NCBI GenBank assembly: GCA_009700115.1
Contig: WLMU01000004.1
Coordinates: 1 to 52,144, forward strand
Length of the DNA: 52,144 bases
Reading direction: 5' to 3'
Source of the DNA: Actinomycetota bacterium
GTDB taxonomy: Bacteria; Actinomycetota; Acidimicrobiia; Acidimicrobiales; Acidimicrobilacustridaceae
Shown one piece after another: positions 1 through 8,482 of the stretch. The notes under the pieces were generated by a model, which was given only the letters and a program-made list of their open reading frames with translations, made no database searches and was not told the origin of the DNA. Each line of letters begins with the position of its first letter. The stretch's first letter is position 1. Position numbers and translations under genes: made by a program.

Positions 1-2
1 AA

Positions 3-656
3 CAGCGCGCGGCCCGTGCCCGCGACGAGGGTCGTTTCGAACGAGAAATTCATCCAGTCGAGGCCCGCCGACGTGACAAGGACTCCGGTGAGATCATTCC
101 CACCGACGGAATGTTGCGCAATGACGAAGGAATCCGCGACACCACCACCGCCGAGTCACTCGCAGCACTGAAGCCAGCGTTCACTCCCGACGGCGTGATC
201 ACTGCGGGCAACTCATCGCAGATCACCGATGGTGCATCGGCGGCCCTCATTATGAGTGAAGCTGCAGCTTCCAAACTCGGTCTCACGCCACGTGCGCGTT
301 TTCATTCCTTCTCGCTTGCTGGTGTCGATCCACGCATCATGCTCACCGGTCCCATTCCGGCAACACAGAAGATTCTCGAGAAGTCCGGCCTGTCACTCGA
401 CGACATCGACCTCATCGAAATCAATGAAGCCTTCGCACCGGTCGTACTTGCATGGCAGCGCGAGCTCGGTGCCGACATGAGCAAGGTCAATGTGAACGGC
501 GGTGCCATCGCTCTTGGCCATCCGCTCGGTGCTTCCGGCACACGTTTGCTCGGCACGCTTTTGTGCGAACTCGAGCGCACCGGCGGCCGCTTCGGATTGC
601 AGACAATGTGCGAAGGCGGCGGCCTCGCCAACGCCACCATCATCGAACGCCTCTAA
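3..656 (+). CDS. Thiolase (acetyl-CoA acyltransferase), 3' part
   Basis: The gene is cut by the left edge of the window; the last 217 residues are visible, about half of a normal thiolase of about 390 residues. The reading frame stays open to the edge, so there is no reason to place the start at an internal ATG. Family motifs are clear: the DGASAAL stretch after a GNSSQITD segment, the NEAFAPV motif, the GGAIALGHPLGASGTR motif with the catalytic histidine, and the C-terminal MCEGGGLANA motif with the catalytic cysteine. Thiolases cleave 3-ketoacyl-CoA with CoA (degradation) or condense acetyl-CoA (synthesis); which direction applies cannot be told from this part. The closest match by eye is the degradative acyltransferase type, which fits the fatty-acid and ring-degradation genes found later in the window, although they are not adjacent. 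Confidence 0.93.
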   Translation, partial: QRAARARDEGRFEREIHPVEARRRDKDSGEIIPTDGMLRNDEGIRDTTTAESLAALKPAFTPDGVITAGNSSQITDGASAALIMSEAAASKLGLTPRARFHSFSLAGVDPRIMLTGPIPATQKILEKSGLSLDDIDLIEINEAFAPVVLAWQRELGADMSKVNVNGGAIALGHPLGASGTRLLGTLLCELERTGGRFGLQTMCEGGGLANATIIERL

Positions 657-665
657 CCTCTCCAC

Positions 666-1028
666 ATGGCCACCGAGGAACAGACCGAACGCGCCGGCGG
701 TTGGCGTCCCAAACACCCCGTCATCGACGGGCTGGTCATCATCGGTATCGCTGCGTGCATCGTGGGCGGATATTCGCCGTTCAAGGTGATCGTCGCCGGC
801 ATTGTGGCCTGGCTCATCCTTCGTGTCGGGGTCCTGATGTTGGGCGGAATGGCCCGTCCCATCCCCGAGCCGCCCCCTGTGGGTGAACTGCGAAAAGTGA
901 AGATCACCTACCGCTGCGAGATCTGCGGAACCGAAGTTCGGATGACCATCGCCCCCGACCAAGAACCTGAAGCCCCAAGGCATTGTCAGGATGACATGGT
1001 CATGATGACGCCCATCGACGACCTCTAA
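666..1028 (+). CDS. Small membrane protein with a zinc-ribbon-like tail
   Basis: The product has 120 residues and begins 9 bp after the thiolase stop, so the two may be co-transcribed. Two hydrophobic segments lie at about residues 20-36 and 39-58 (IDGLVIIGIAACIVGG and the FKVIVAGIVAWLIL stretch). They are followed by a soluble tail with CEIC and, about 20 residues later, a single HC pair. This looks like a degenerate zinc ribbon (CxxC plus HxC-like ligands), but a complete four-ligand set is not obvious. I do not recognise a named family. The reading frame has the codon bias of its neighbours and ends cleanly before an intergenic gap, so it is likely a real gene of unknown function. Confidence 0.7.
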   Translation: MATEEQTERAGGWRPKHPVIDGLVIIGIAACIVGGYSPFKVIVAGIVAWLILRVGVLMLGGMARPIPEPPPVGELRKVKITYRCEICGTEVRMTIAPDQEPEAPRHCQDDMVMMTPIDDL

Positions 1029-1121
1029 TTTGTTCTCCACAGACTGTGGAAAACAATGGGAGTGGTCACCAGTTGTTTACCCGCAGTTTGGGGCCGTGAG
1101 CAGGCCTTTTTGTGCAGACCG

Positions 1122-1445
1122 TTATCGGTACTGCGTGGCGGCGATGATGCCCGCGAGGATGAATCCGAGACCGCCCAGAAGCCACCAGTTGCTCACGGCG
1201 CCAGGCAGGATCAGATCCACATAGTGGAAGAAGATCACGAGCAGCCCGATGATGCACAGAGCGATCATCAAGACGGGCAGCCATGCAGGGCTCGGGGCAT
1301 GAGCCGTGCCCGAACGCGGGGTGTAACGGGTTGAGGCCGCCGGGCCCTCGTGAGTGGTGCCGGTCGACTTCTTGGTCGGACCACCCTTTGGGGTGACGCG
1401 GCCGCCGGTGCGACGTGAGGGTGCGGGGCGCTTGTCGGTAGCCAT
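1122..1445 (-). CDS. crgA: Cell division protein CrgA
   Basis: The product has 107 residues. A basic, Pro/Gly/Thr-rich cytoplasmic N-terminus of about 50 residues is followed by two transmembrane helices (about residues 53-73 and 86-104) and ends in AATQYR, the layout of CrgA (formerly UPF0233). CrgA of mycobacteria and streptomycetes is a small membrane protein of the divisome that interacts with FtsZ, FtsQ and penicillin-binding proteins. The open frame extends further upstream to 1532, but that would run into the divergent trpG gene; the ATG at 1445 gives the normal family architecture. The position between this gene, trpG and the pknB operon is the same as in Mycobacterium, which supports the call. 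The N-terminal tail is longer than in the mycobacterial protein. Confidence 0.88.
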   Translation of the reverse strand: MATDKRPAPSRRTGGRVTPKGGPTKKSTGTTHEGPAASTRYTPRSGTAHAPSPAWLPVLMIALCIIGLLVIFFHYVDLILPGAVSNWWLLGGLGFILAGIIAATQYR

Positions 1446-1518
1446 AGTGGGGCGAGCGTAGCGGCCGAGAGGAAACTCGTCAGGCGCGACCGGTCTCGGC
1501 CGATAAGGTCCTCCGGCG

Positions 1519-2100
1519 ATGGCCGCCCGCATCCTTGTCCTCGATAACTACGACTCGTTCGTCTTCAACCTCGTCCAGTATTTAGGCGAGCTTGGCGCCG
1601 ATCCGCTCGTGCATCGCAGCGACGCGCTCAGCATCGAACAGATCGAAGAACTCGCCCCCGACGGCGTACTCATCAGCCCCGGCCCTGGCCGCCCCGAAGA
1701 CGCTGGCCTCTCGAATGCCGTCATCACAACCTTCGCCGGTCGCGTTCCGGTCTTTGGCGTGTGTCTCGGCCATCAGTGCATCGGCCAGGTCTACGGCGGC
1801 GATGTTGTGCGCGCGCCACAACTCATGCACGGGAAGACCTCGCTCATTTCTCACGAAGGCAAAGGCGTGTTCGCCGGCCTTCCTGATCCCTTCGAAGCCA
1901 CGCGCTATCACTCACTCGTTGTGCAACGCGACAGCGTTCCCGATTGTCTTGAGATCACCGCGCAAACACAAGACGGTCTCGTGATGGGTCTTCGTCATCG
2001 TGAGTTCGATGTTGAAGGCGTGCAGTTTCACCCGGAATCAATTCTGACCGCGGGTGGACATCAACTCGTGGGCAACTTCCTCGAACGCTGCGGCCACTAA
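1519..2100 (+). CDS. trpG: Anthranilate/aminodeoxychorismate synthase component II (glutamine amidotransferase)
   Basis: This 193-residue class I glutamine amidotransferase releases ammonia from glutamine for a chorismate-using partner (TrpE for tryptophan or PabB for folate). The nucleophile motif GVCLGHQ is present at about residues 77-83, and the His/Glu of the triad lie in FHPESILT near the C-terminus; the oxyanion segment SPGPGRPEDAG is also intact. Length matches stand-alone TrpG/PabA proteins. No trpE or pabB lies in the window, so which pathway it serves is undetermined; in Mycobacterium the gene at this position is annotated trpG. It is convergent with the pknB operon and divergent from crgA. 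Confidence 0.92.
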   Translation: MAARILVLDNYDSFVFNLVQYLGELGADPLVHRSDALSIEQIEELAPDGVLISPGPGRPEDAGLSNAVITTFAGRVPVFGVCLGHQCIGQVYGGDVVRAPQLMHGKTSLISHEGKGVFAGLPDPFEATRYHSLVVQRDSVPDCLEITAQTQDGLVMGLRHREFDVEGVQFHPESILTAGGHQLVGNFLERCGH

Positions 2101-2122
2101 GCGATACGCACAACCGAATTGG

Positions 2123-2140
2123 CGCGGCCCAAAGGCCGCG
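2123..2140. terminator. GC-rich hairpin between convergent trpG and pknB
   Basis: A 7-bp perfect stem (CGCGGCC / GGCCGCG) closes a CAAA tetraloop in the 46-bp gap between the stop codons of two convergent genes. There is no T tract on either side, so it is a hairpin in the right place rather than a textbook intrinsic terminator. Such tail-less hairpins are common between actinobacterial genes. Confidence 0.5.
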
Positions 2141-2146
2141 GCCGAT

Positions 2147-3931
2147 TTAGTTCGTTGACGTTGTTGTTGAAGCCGTCGTCGTTGTTGTTGAAGCCGGCGG
2201 GCCAGTTGACACGGTGATCTCTACGCTCGAACCCTTGGCCGCCTTCGTTCCAGGCGTTGGGTTCGTGCTGATGACCGTACCGACCGGTTGTGTCGCGCTT
2301 GTCGCTTGCTTCGTCGTCACCGTGAACCCGGCTTGACCAAGTTGGTTCGAAGCGCTTGCTGCATTCAGACCAATCACGTTCGGGATCGAAACATCGCCGG
2401 CGCCTGACGACACGGTGATGGTCACCACAGAATTCTTGGTTGCCTTTGCATTCGCACTCGGCGACTGAGAAATAACTGTGCCCTTGGCGACAGTGTCGCT
2501 TGACGCTTCCTTCACTTCTGGAATGAAGTTATTCGTCTTCAACAATGATTCAGCCGCGGCCTGCGTACGACCAACAACATCAGGAACCGTTGCATCGCCG
2601 ATACCTGAGCTCACAGTGATCTCTACCGTTGAGCCCTTGTCGGCATTGGTGTTGCCCTTGGGCGTTTGTTCAAACACCTGATTCGCGGGGACGCTGTCGT
2701 TCGCCACGTTCTTCACTGACACCTTGAAACCCGCAGTACTCAGGGCATTTGTGGCATCGGTAACGTTCTTGCTGGTGACATCAGGTACGGAGACCTTTAC
2801 AACTGACTTGCCCATGCTTGAACCAACAAAGAACAAAATGAGCGCGATCAGAACAAGTGCGCCGATGGTGAGCCCGACATAAAGGCCCGTGCGATTTTGC
2901 TTCGGGGGTGGCGAGTACTCACCCGAAGTTGTGGGCGGACCACCGAAGCCGGCACCACCAGCACCAGTAGCTGCGGGAACCATCGTTGTTGCATCGGCGG
3001 GAGCAGCACCGGCAAGCCCAGCGCCGATTACGACACCAGCTGCTACGCCAGCACCGCCGGCAATGAAACCAGCAGCAAGAACTGGCTGACCTTCAAGGAA
3101 GCGACGAAGATCGGAACGAAGATCTTCAGCAGATGCGTATCGCTGACCCGGATCTTTTGCGAGCAATTTGAGATCGATCGCTTCAAGCGCGGGAGGAATA
3201 TTTGGATTGATGCGACTGGGCGCAACCGGTGCTTCCTGCACGTGCTTGTACGCAACCGCAACTGGTGAATCGCCCGAAAATGGCGGACGCGCGGCAAGCA
3301 TTTCGTAGAGCACACAACCGAGTGAGTAAAGGTCTGAACGCGGATCAACTGCATGACCCTGAGCTTGTTCGGGCGAGAAATATGTCGCTGTACCCATTAC
3401 TGAACCAGCTTGAGTGAGATTGACAGCGGCATCGCCTGTGGTTGCGGCCTGCGCGATACCAAAATCGGCGACCTTCACTTGACCGGTTGGCGTGATGAGA
3501 ATGTTTCCTGGCTTCACGTCGCGATGAACAACGCCGTTGCGATGAGCGAAGCCGAGCGCCGCTGCAATATCGGCAGTGATTTCGGCGGCACGATTGGGAT
3601 GAAGCGGGCCTTCGGTACGAATAATTTCCGAAAGCGGACGACCTTCCACGTATTCCATAACAATGAAATAGGTGCCGTACTGCTGACCCCAGTCGTAGAC
3701 CGCGACAATGTTCGGCTGGTTCAAGTTGGCAGCAGCCTGCGCCTCGCGACGGAACCGTTCAACGAATGCAGCGTCACGCGCATGCTCGGTGAAAAGAACC
3801 TTCACCGCCACGGGTCGATCAAGCAGGAGGTCTCGAGCGAGGTAAACGTCGGCCATGCCGCCTCGCGCCAATTTCCGGTGCAGTTCGTAGCGATCGTTGA
3901 AAACTGTGGGGCCCGCAGGAGTGTCACTCAT
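2147..3931 (-). CDS. pknB: PASTA-domain serine/threonine kinase PknB
   Basis: The product has 594 residues and the classic architecture: a cytoplasmic kinase domain (about residues 15-280), an Ala/Gly-rich juxtamembrane linker, one transmembrane helix (about 350-375), three extracellular PASTA repeats (about 380-575) and a Ser/Thr-rich tail. Catalytic elements are intact: glycine loop ARGGMADVY, Lys44, HRDVKPGN with Asp138, DFG at 156-158 and FSPEQAQG. PknB senses lipid II or muropeptides through PASTA domains and phosphorylates growth and division proteins. The ATG at 3931 was chosen because the kinase fold begins shortly after it and an upstream start at 3973 adds only unrelated residues. 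The gene ends the fhaA-fhaB-pstP-rodA-pbpA-pknB operon. No second kinase (pknA) lies between pbpA and pknB, and only three PASTA repeats are present where mycobacterial PknB has four. Confidence 0.97.
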   Translation of the reverse strand: MSDTPAGPTVFNDRYELHRKLARGGMADVYLARDLLLDRPVAVKVLFTEHARDAAFVERFRREAQAAANLNQPNIVAVYDWGQQYGTYFIVMEYVEGRPLSEIIRTEGPLHPNRAAEITADIAAALGFAHRNGVVHRDVKPGNILITPTGQVKVADFGIAQAATTGDAAVNLTQAGSVMGTATYFSPEQAQGHAVDPRSDLYSLGCVLYEMLAARPPFSGDSPVAVAYKHVQEAPVAPSRINPNIPPALEAIDLKLLAKDPGQRYASAEDLRSDLRRFLEGQPVLAAGFIAGGAGVAAGVVIGAGLAGAAPADATTMVPAATGAGGAGFGGPPTTSGEYSPPPKQNRTGLYVGLTIGALVLIALILFFVGSSMGKSVVKVSVPDVTSKNVTDATNALSTAGFKVSVKNVANDSVPANQVFEQTPKGNTNADKGSTVEITVSSGIGDATVPDVVGRTQAAAESLLKTNNFIPEVKEASSDTVAKGTVISQSPSANAKATKNSVVTITVSSGAGDVSIPNVIGLNAASASNQLGQAGFTVTTKQATSATQPVGTVISTNPTPGTKAAKGSSVEITVSTGPPASTTTTTASTTTSTN

Positions 3932-3993
3932 CGCCGCAAAGACTAGGACCGATTTGCCAGTTGCACATCGCACTCGGCAGAGGAATCTGCCCC

Positions 3994-5475
3994 CTAGCAG
4001 CCGCCCTGCGCAGCGAGTGCGGTTTGGAGCACCGCTTTGGCGATCGGCGCAGCAACTCGACCGCCCGTTGCCTCGCTTCCGCCCGACTGATTGAGGACGA
4101 CAACCGCCACCGCCACCGTGGGCGGTTTCCCGGGGGGACCAGCGAAGCCCATGATCCAGGTGTGGCTCTTGGGAGGATCAGTGCCGAGCTGGGCAGTACC
4201 GGTCTTTCCACCAACAGTGCAGCCCTGAATGGCCATTCCTGTTGCAGTTCCACCCTTCACGACGCCAACCATGTCGTCAAAAAGTGTCGCTGCCGATGCG
4301 GACGACATCGGGGTGAGCCACTTTGATGGCGCATACGACGACACAACATCACCTTGAACGTTGCGAACCTCGAAGAGGACGTGCGGCTTCATGATGACGC
4401 CACCATTGGCAACTGCGCCGGCCACCATCGCCATTTGCAGTGGCGTCGCCTGCACATCGTTCTGGCCGATAGACGACATTGCGAGTTTTGCCTGATTATT
4501 TCCAAGGTTCGTAGGAAACACCGACTTGACCGGTTCAGGCATGTCGATCGGAACCGTTGCGTTGAATCCAAAGGAACCAGCGCCAGCAACCATGTCCACA
4601 GCACCAATCGTCTCTGCGCCCATTTGCGCAAATGACGAGTTGCAAGACACACGAAGAATTTCGGGCAGGGTCCCCCCGCAGGTTTCACCACCAAAGTTCA
4701 TAATCGGCTTATTCGTTCCTTCGGGCGTGTAACCATTTACGTAGGGATACACCGGTTCAGTATTGGTGACTTTTGCGGTCTGGAGACCAACACCGCTGGT
4801 GACAACTTTGAACGTTGAACCCGGGAAATAACGATCTTGGTAGAAGTGGGCTCGCATGGGAACACCGGGTGCCGCGTTAAGAAACTTCCATGACGTTGCG
4901 GCAATTGTCTTGTCGAGAGAACTCACCGTGTTCGGGTCATACGAAGGCCAGCTCCACGATCCGAGGATTGCCCCGGTCCGTGGGTCAAGAACAACGACTG
5001 AACCTTCACGATTACCCAGTTGAGAGCGCGCGGTTTCCTGTACGTCTTTTCGAAGCGAAATGGAAACGTTGCCAACGTTTTCACGAGCGACGAAGAGGTC
5101 ACCAAAACCCTTCACCTGTTGATCGAATGTCGAACCTGAAAGTTCGTCGTTGTACTGGCGCTCGAGACCCGACGAGCCATATCGAAACGAAAAATAGCCA
5201 GTGGTCTGACCGAAGAGTTCACCTTCGGGATACACCCTCATTCGTTTGAACTCCGAACTGGTGTCTGGGTTCGCCACACTTTGCGCGATAACTGTTCCGT
5301 CGGCGGTAAGGATCGTTCCGCGAGGTCGATTGAAATCCCGCCGAACCTGAGCCGTATTCAGCGGATTCGAATCAAGGCTGTTCTTATCGACAACTTGAAT
5401 CCAATTCAGTTTCGCAAACAAGGCGACATAAAGAACAACAAGTACGACCCCAAGTTTCATGATGTTGCGATTCAT
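3994..5475 (-). CDS. pbpA: Class B penicillin-binding protein PbpA
   Basis: This 493-residue transpeptidase cross-links peptidoglycan. An uncleaved N-terminal signal anchor (about residues 7-24) places the enzyme outside the membrane. A dimerisation region is followed by a transpeptidase domain with all three active-site motifs: S220-T-F-K223, S277-C-N279 and K424-T-G. The start overlaps the rodA stop by 4 bp, so the glycosyltransferase (RodA) and transpeptidase (PbpA) are translationally coupled. This is the usual SEDS-PBP pair. The next gene, pknB, starts 62 bp after its stop. Length and order match PbpA of Mycobacterium. Confidence 0.96.
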   Translation of the reverse strand: MNRNIMKLGVVLVVLYVALFAKLNWIQVVDKNSLDSNPLNTAQVRRDFNRPRGTILTADGTVIAQSVANPDTSSEFKRMRVYPEGELFGQTTGYFSFRYGSSGLERQYNDELSGSTFDQQVKGFGDLFVARENVGNVSISLRKDVQETARSQLGNREGSVVVLDPRTGAILGSWSWPSYDPNTVSSLDKTIAATSWKFLNAAPGVPMRAHFYQDRYFPGSTFKVVTSGVGLQTAKVTNTEPVYPYVNGYTPEGTNKPIMNFGGETCGGTLPEILRVSCNSSFAQMGAETIGAVDMVAGAGSFGFNATVPIDMPEPVKSVFPTNLGNNQAKLAMSSIGQNDVQATPLQMAMVAGAVANGGVIMKPHVLFEVRNVQGDVVSSYAPSKWLTPMSSASAATLFDDMVGVVKGGTATGMAIQGCTVGGKTGTAQLGTDPPKSHTWIMGFAGPPGKPPTVAVAVVVLNQSGGSEATGGRVAAPIAKAVLQTALAAQGGC

Positions 5476-6776
5476 GCCGCCACCTCCGCCGCCGCACGAT
5501 TGATCGCTCGCTTTGAAGTTTGATCGCTAATGCGCAACAAGAGCGCAAGGATCACGTAGTTCATAACCAACGACGACCCACCGTAGGAAATGAAGGGAAG
5601 CGCAACACCAGTGAGCGGCAGAAGACGGAGCACACCGGCAACGATGATGAACGCCTGCAAACCAAGCAGCAGAGTGAAACCTGTCGCCAACAGCTTGTCG
5701 AAGACCTGATCAGTGTCTGCGGCTATACGCAAACCAGAGCCGATTACTAACAGGTACGCAATGATGATTAGTGAACCGCCCACCAGACCGAGTTCCTCGG
5801 CGATCACGGCAAAGATGAAGTCGTTCTCCGCTGCGGGGATGCGGGTATCACCGCCACGACCGAGGCCTGTTCCGGTAAGACCTCCAAACGACATGGCAAA
5901 CATTCCCTGGATGATTTGGTAACCATTGCCGCTCGGGGTCTTCCACGGATCAAGCCAAATGTCAACGCGAACTTTCACATGATCGAGAGTCCTCCACGCG
6001 AAGACTGCGCCCGCAGCAAAGAGTCCTCCACCAATCACAAGGAACGATGTGCGTTGCGTTGCGACCCAGATCATCACCAAGAACAGCCCGAAGAAAAGCA
6101 GCGATGATCCAAGGTCTTTTTGGTAAAACATCACGAGCAGAGTGATTCCCCACGCGATGAGCACAGGTCCGAGGTACTTCGGATGCGGAAGTCGAAGAGG
6201 TCCAATCTTCCATTGACTCGTCGCAATGAGCTCACGTTGATCAGCAAGGTACGCCGCAAAGAAGATCGCTAGTGCAACTTTGGCGACCTCGCCGGGCTGA
6301 AAGTTGATCGGCCCGAGTTTCACCCAGATTTTGCTGCCGGATCCGGCGTCGTAACCCAAACCTGGAACTAGTGGTAGCAGGAGAAGGCCGATACCAACGA
6401 GAGCGAACGTGTACCGGTAGCGCTCAAGGTCACGCGGTCGTTTTACCCACCAAAGCGTGAGAACAAAACCAAGAATTGCGATCGCCGTCCACGTCGCCTG
6501 CGCCGCTGCAAGTTTTTCATTTAGGCCTGCAATGACGACATAGCCAAGCCCATTCAGCAATGTCACTGTTGGAAGAAGAATCGGATCAGCACCTGGCGCC
6601 AACTTACGAACGGCAAAGTGCGCTCCCATAAATAAAGCAATGACGGCAATCAGAAACGGAATGATGTTCGCCGGGATACGCGAATCAGAACCGAGACTGG
6701 CTAATACATAGGCCGCGCAAACGATGACCACAGTCATCAACATGAGTCCAAGTTCAGTGTTGCGTCGGCGTGTCAC
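5472..6776 (-). CDS. rodA: SEDS-family peptidoglycan glycosyltransferase RodA/FtsW
   Basis: The product has 434 residues with about ten or more hydrophobic helices spread over its length. Signature segments of the SEDS family are present: the GSGSKIWVKLGPINFQPGE region (the W..LG..FQP.E motif), KDLGSSLLFFGLFLVMIW, and the C-terminal LPLTGVALPFISYGGSS motif. SEDS proteins polymerise lipid II into glycan strands and act with a class B PBP; here that partner (pbpA) overlaps by 4 bp downstream. Only 4 bp separate it from pstP upstream. In this genomic position the mycobacterial orthologue is called RodA. Confidence 0.96.
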   Translation of the reverse strand: MTRRRNTELGLMLMTVVIVCAAYVLASLGSDSRIPANIIPFLIAVIALFMGAHFAVRKLAPGADPILLPTVTLLNGLGYVVIAGLNEKLAAAQATWTAIAILGFVLTLWWVKRPRDLERYRYTFALVGIGLLLLPLVPGLGYDAGSGSKIWVKLGPINFQPGEVAKVALAIFFAAYLADQRELIATSQWKIGPLRLPHPKYLGPVLIAWGITLLVMFYQKDLGSSLLFFGLFLVMIWVATQRTSFLVIGGGLFAAGAVFAWRTLDHVKVRVDIWLDPWKTPSGNGYQIIQGMFAMSFGGLTGTGLGRGGDTRIPAAENDFIFAVIAEELGLVGGSLIIIAYLLVIGSGLRIAADTDQVFDKLLATGFTLLLGLQAFIIVAGVLRLLPLTGVALPFISYGGSSLVMNYVILALLLRISDQTSKRAINRAAAEVAA

Positions 6777-6780
6777 CGCC

Positions 6781-8007
6781 TCACCGCACAGTCGTTGTAG
6801 TTATGCTCGACGTTGATGAACCCGACAGGGGTGCGAGAGTCGTGGTTGTTGACGCCTTTAGGTTCTGTTCAACCAAATTGTCGATATAGGCCCGAGCCAA
6901 CTCAAGGGAAGGCTGTTCGACTCCGTTCTGTACATCGACGACAGCCGATCGAGGAACGTTGGCGATCAAGAGTTCAGAATCTTCCGCCAGCGTTGGTTCA
7001 ATCCAAAGCACGCCACCAGGCTTCCCGTGGAAAATGGCGACCTTGTCGCCATCGACACCGACGTACCAAGTCTTCGTGCCCGTCCACCAGATAAACGCGA
7101 ATCCAGCGAGGATCACAAAGACGAATGCAGCGATAAACACGCCGACGCGCCAAGTGAAAGAGCTGCGAATCGCTCCTGGGGCTCGGGGTGCCTTCAGTTC
7201 GGCTTCGGGCGGTTCTGGGACTGTGAGGTCGCCGCCGGTATGCGAGTTGCGCACACGATTCGCTGGATCAGCTTTGGGATCACGACCAGCATCGTCGACA
7301 ACGTCAACGATAACGCAGGTGATGTTGTCGCGTCCGCCCCCTTCATTGGCCAAACGGATCAGTTCACGAGAGGCCTCGTTTGGATCAGCGAGGCGTCGAA
7401 GAGTTGCGGCAATGCGACTTTCGTCAACCTCGTTGAACAATCCGTCGCTGCAGATCAAATAACGATCGCCAATAACCGGGAGGATTTCCCATGAGTCGAC
7501 AAGCACAGTTCCATCAATACCAAGAGCGCGCGTGAGGATGTTCCGCTGTGGATGCACCGCTGCTTCGGCAGCCGTTAGGCGCCCTTGGCGCTCCATCGTC
7601 GCAACGAGACTGTGATCTTCAGTTATCTGGGCGAGATTCCCGTCGGAAAGTAGATAGAGACGAGAATCGCCAACGTTGACAACACCGATCGCGTCGCGAC
7701 CGGATGCTTCGACAAGTGCCATGGCGACGAGAGTCGTACCCATTCCGGCGAGTTCTGGATCGGCGGTTGAGCGCTCGACCAAAATGCGATTCGCGTCTTC
7801 CACGGAACGAACCAAAACATCTGTTCCAGCTGCGGTAAAACCTGACTGAAGACTTTCGAGGGCCAGATGACTCGCTACTTCGCCTGCTTGATGTCCACCC
7901 ATGCCATCGGCAACAGCAAACAGGCCGTCGACAACAAGGAATGAGTCCTCGTTGGCCTGACGAACTCGCCCAGTGTCGGAGGCTGCACCCCATGCGAAAC
8001 GCGTCAC
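6781..8007 (-). CDS. pstP: PP2C-type Ser/Thr phosphatase PstP
   Basis: This 408-residue membrane-anchored phosphatase reverses phosphorylation by the PASTA kinase. The catalytic PP2C domain fills about residues 1-240 and has the metal-binding motifs QANEDS, VADGMGGHQ, NVGDSRLYL and GGRDNITCVIVD. A single transmembrane helix (about 290-312) follows a proline-rich linker, then a short extracellular part and a Ser/Thr-rich tail. The open frame runs upstream to 8130, but those residues overlap fhaB in another frame. The GTG at 8007 shares a GTGA overlap with the fhaB stop and starts exactly at the conserved TRFAWGAASDTGR segment, so it is chosen as the start. Confidence 0.95.
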   Translation of the reverse strand: MTRFAWGAASDTGRVRQANEDSFLVVDGLFAVADGMGGHQAGEVASHLALESLQSGFTAAGTDVLVRSVEDANRILVERSTADPELAGMGTTLVAMALVEASGRDAIGVVNVGDSRLYLLSDGNLAQITEDHSLVATMERQGRLTAAEAAVHPQRNILTRALGIDGTVLVDSWEILPVIGDRYLICSDGLFNEVDESRIAATLRRLADPNEASRELIRLANEGGGRDNITCVIVDVVDDAGRDPKADPANRVRNSHTGGDLTVPEPPEAELKAPRAPGAIRSSFTWRVGVFIAAFVFVILAGFAFIWWTGTKTWYVGVDGDKVAIFHGKPGGVLWIEPTLAEDSELLIANVPRSAVVDVQNGVEQPSLELARAYIDNLVEQNLKASTTTTLAPLSGSSTSSITTTTVR

Positions 8008-8480
8008 TGCATCTCCATGACGGTGTTGCCGATCTGCACGAAGTCTCCGGGCTTGATGACCATCGGACCCGAAACCTTGTGTCGGTTCAACCATGTTCCA
8101 TTCGTAGAACCGAGGTCTTCGATCTGCCATTGATTGTCCCGAGTGAACACGCGTGCATGGATCTGCGATGCATAGGTGTCATCAATTGTCACTTGGCAAC
8201 CAGCGGCGCGGCCGATCGAAACTTCTCCGTCTAACGGCCACGTCTTGCCTGCAAGTTCCACCGGTTCACGAACAAGGAGTTGGCGGGTTAGTGCCGCGTT
8301 TTTTACGTCTTTGCGACGTTTGCGTGCCGGTGCAGCAACTGGAGTTGTCACACCGCCAGCGGGTAGCTGCGGAGTAGGACGGAGTTCCGCCCACACCGCG
8401 CGAACCACGCGGAAGAAAAACAGATAGAGAAGCGCGAGAAGGCACAGTTTCAAGACCAGAAGTAATTGGTCAGAGACCAT
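8004..8480 (-). CDS. fhaB: FHA-domain membrane protein FhaB (FipA)
   Basis: The product has 158 residues. One N-terminal membrane helix (about residues 4-30) is followed by a basic linker containing RKRRK and a C-terminal FHA domain (about residues 80-155) with the phosphothreonine-binding landmarks GEVSIGRA, SQIHARV and LGSTNGTWLN. In mycobacteria this protein is a substrate and reader of the PknA/PknB kinases and works at the septum with FtsZ and FtsQ. It begins 2 bp after the fhaA stop and overlaps pstP by 4 bp. The Thr-rich activation site often seen in other FhaB proteins may be the GGVTTPVAAP stretch, though this is only a suggestion. Confidence 0.94.
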   Translation of the reverse strand: MVSDQLLLVLKLCLLALLYLFFFRVVRAVWAELRPTPQLPAGGVTTPVAAPARKRRKDVKNAALTRQLLVREPVELAGKTWPLDGEVSIGRAAGCQVTIDDTYASQIHARVFTRDNQWQIEDLGSTNGTWLNRHKVSGPMVIKPGDFVQIGNTVMEMQ

Positions 8481-8482
8481 TT

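Noticed and set aside
393-1040. Long minus-strand open frame opposite the thiolase and the zinc-ribbon-like membrane protein
   Set aside because: It crosses two well-supported plus-strand genes and the gap between them, encodes a low-complexity His/Asp-rich sequence without a family, and is the usual antisense openness of GC-rich codons.
2147-2210. Short trinucleotide-like repeat at the end of pknB
   Set aside because: It only encodes the Thr/Ser-rich tail of the kinase, a normal low-complexity end.
3410-3946. Plus-strand open frame inside pknB
   Set aside because: It is antisense to the kinase domain, has no ribosome-binding site and no recognisable domain.
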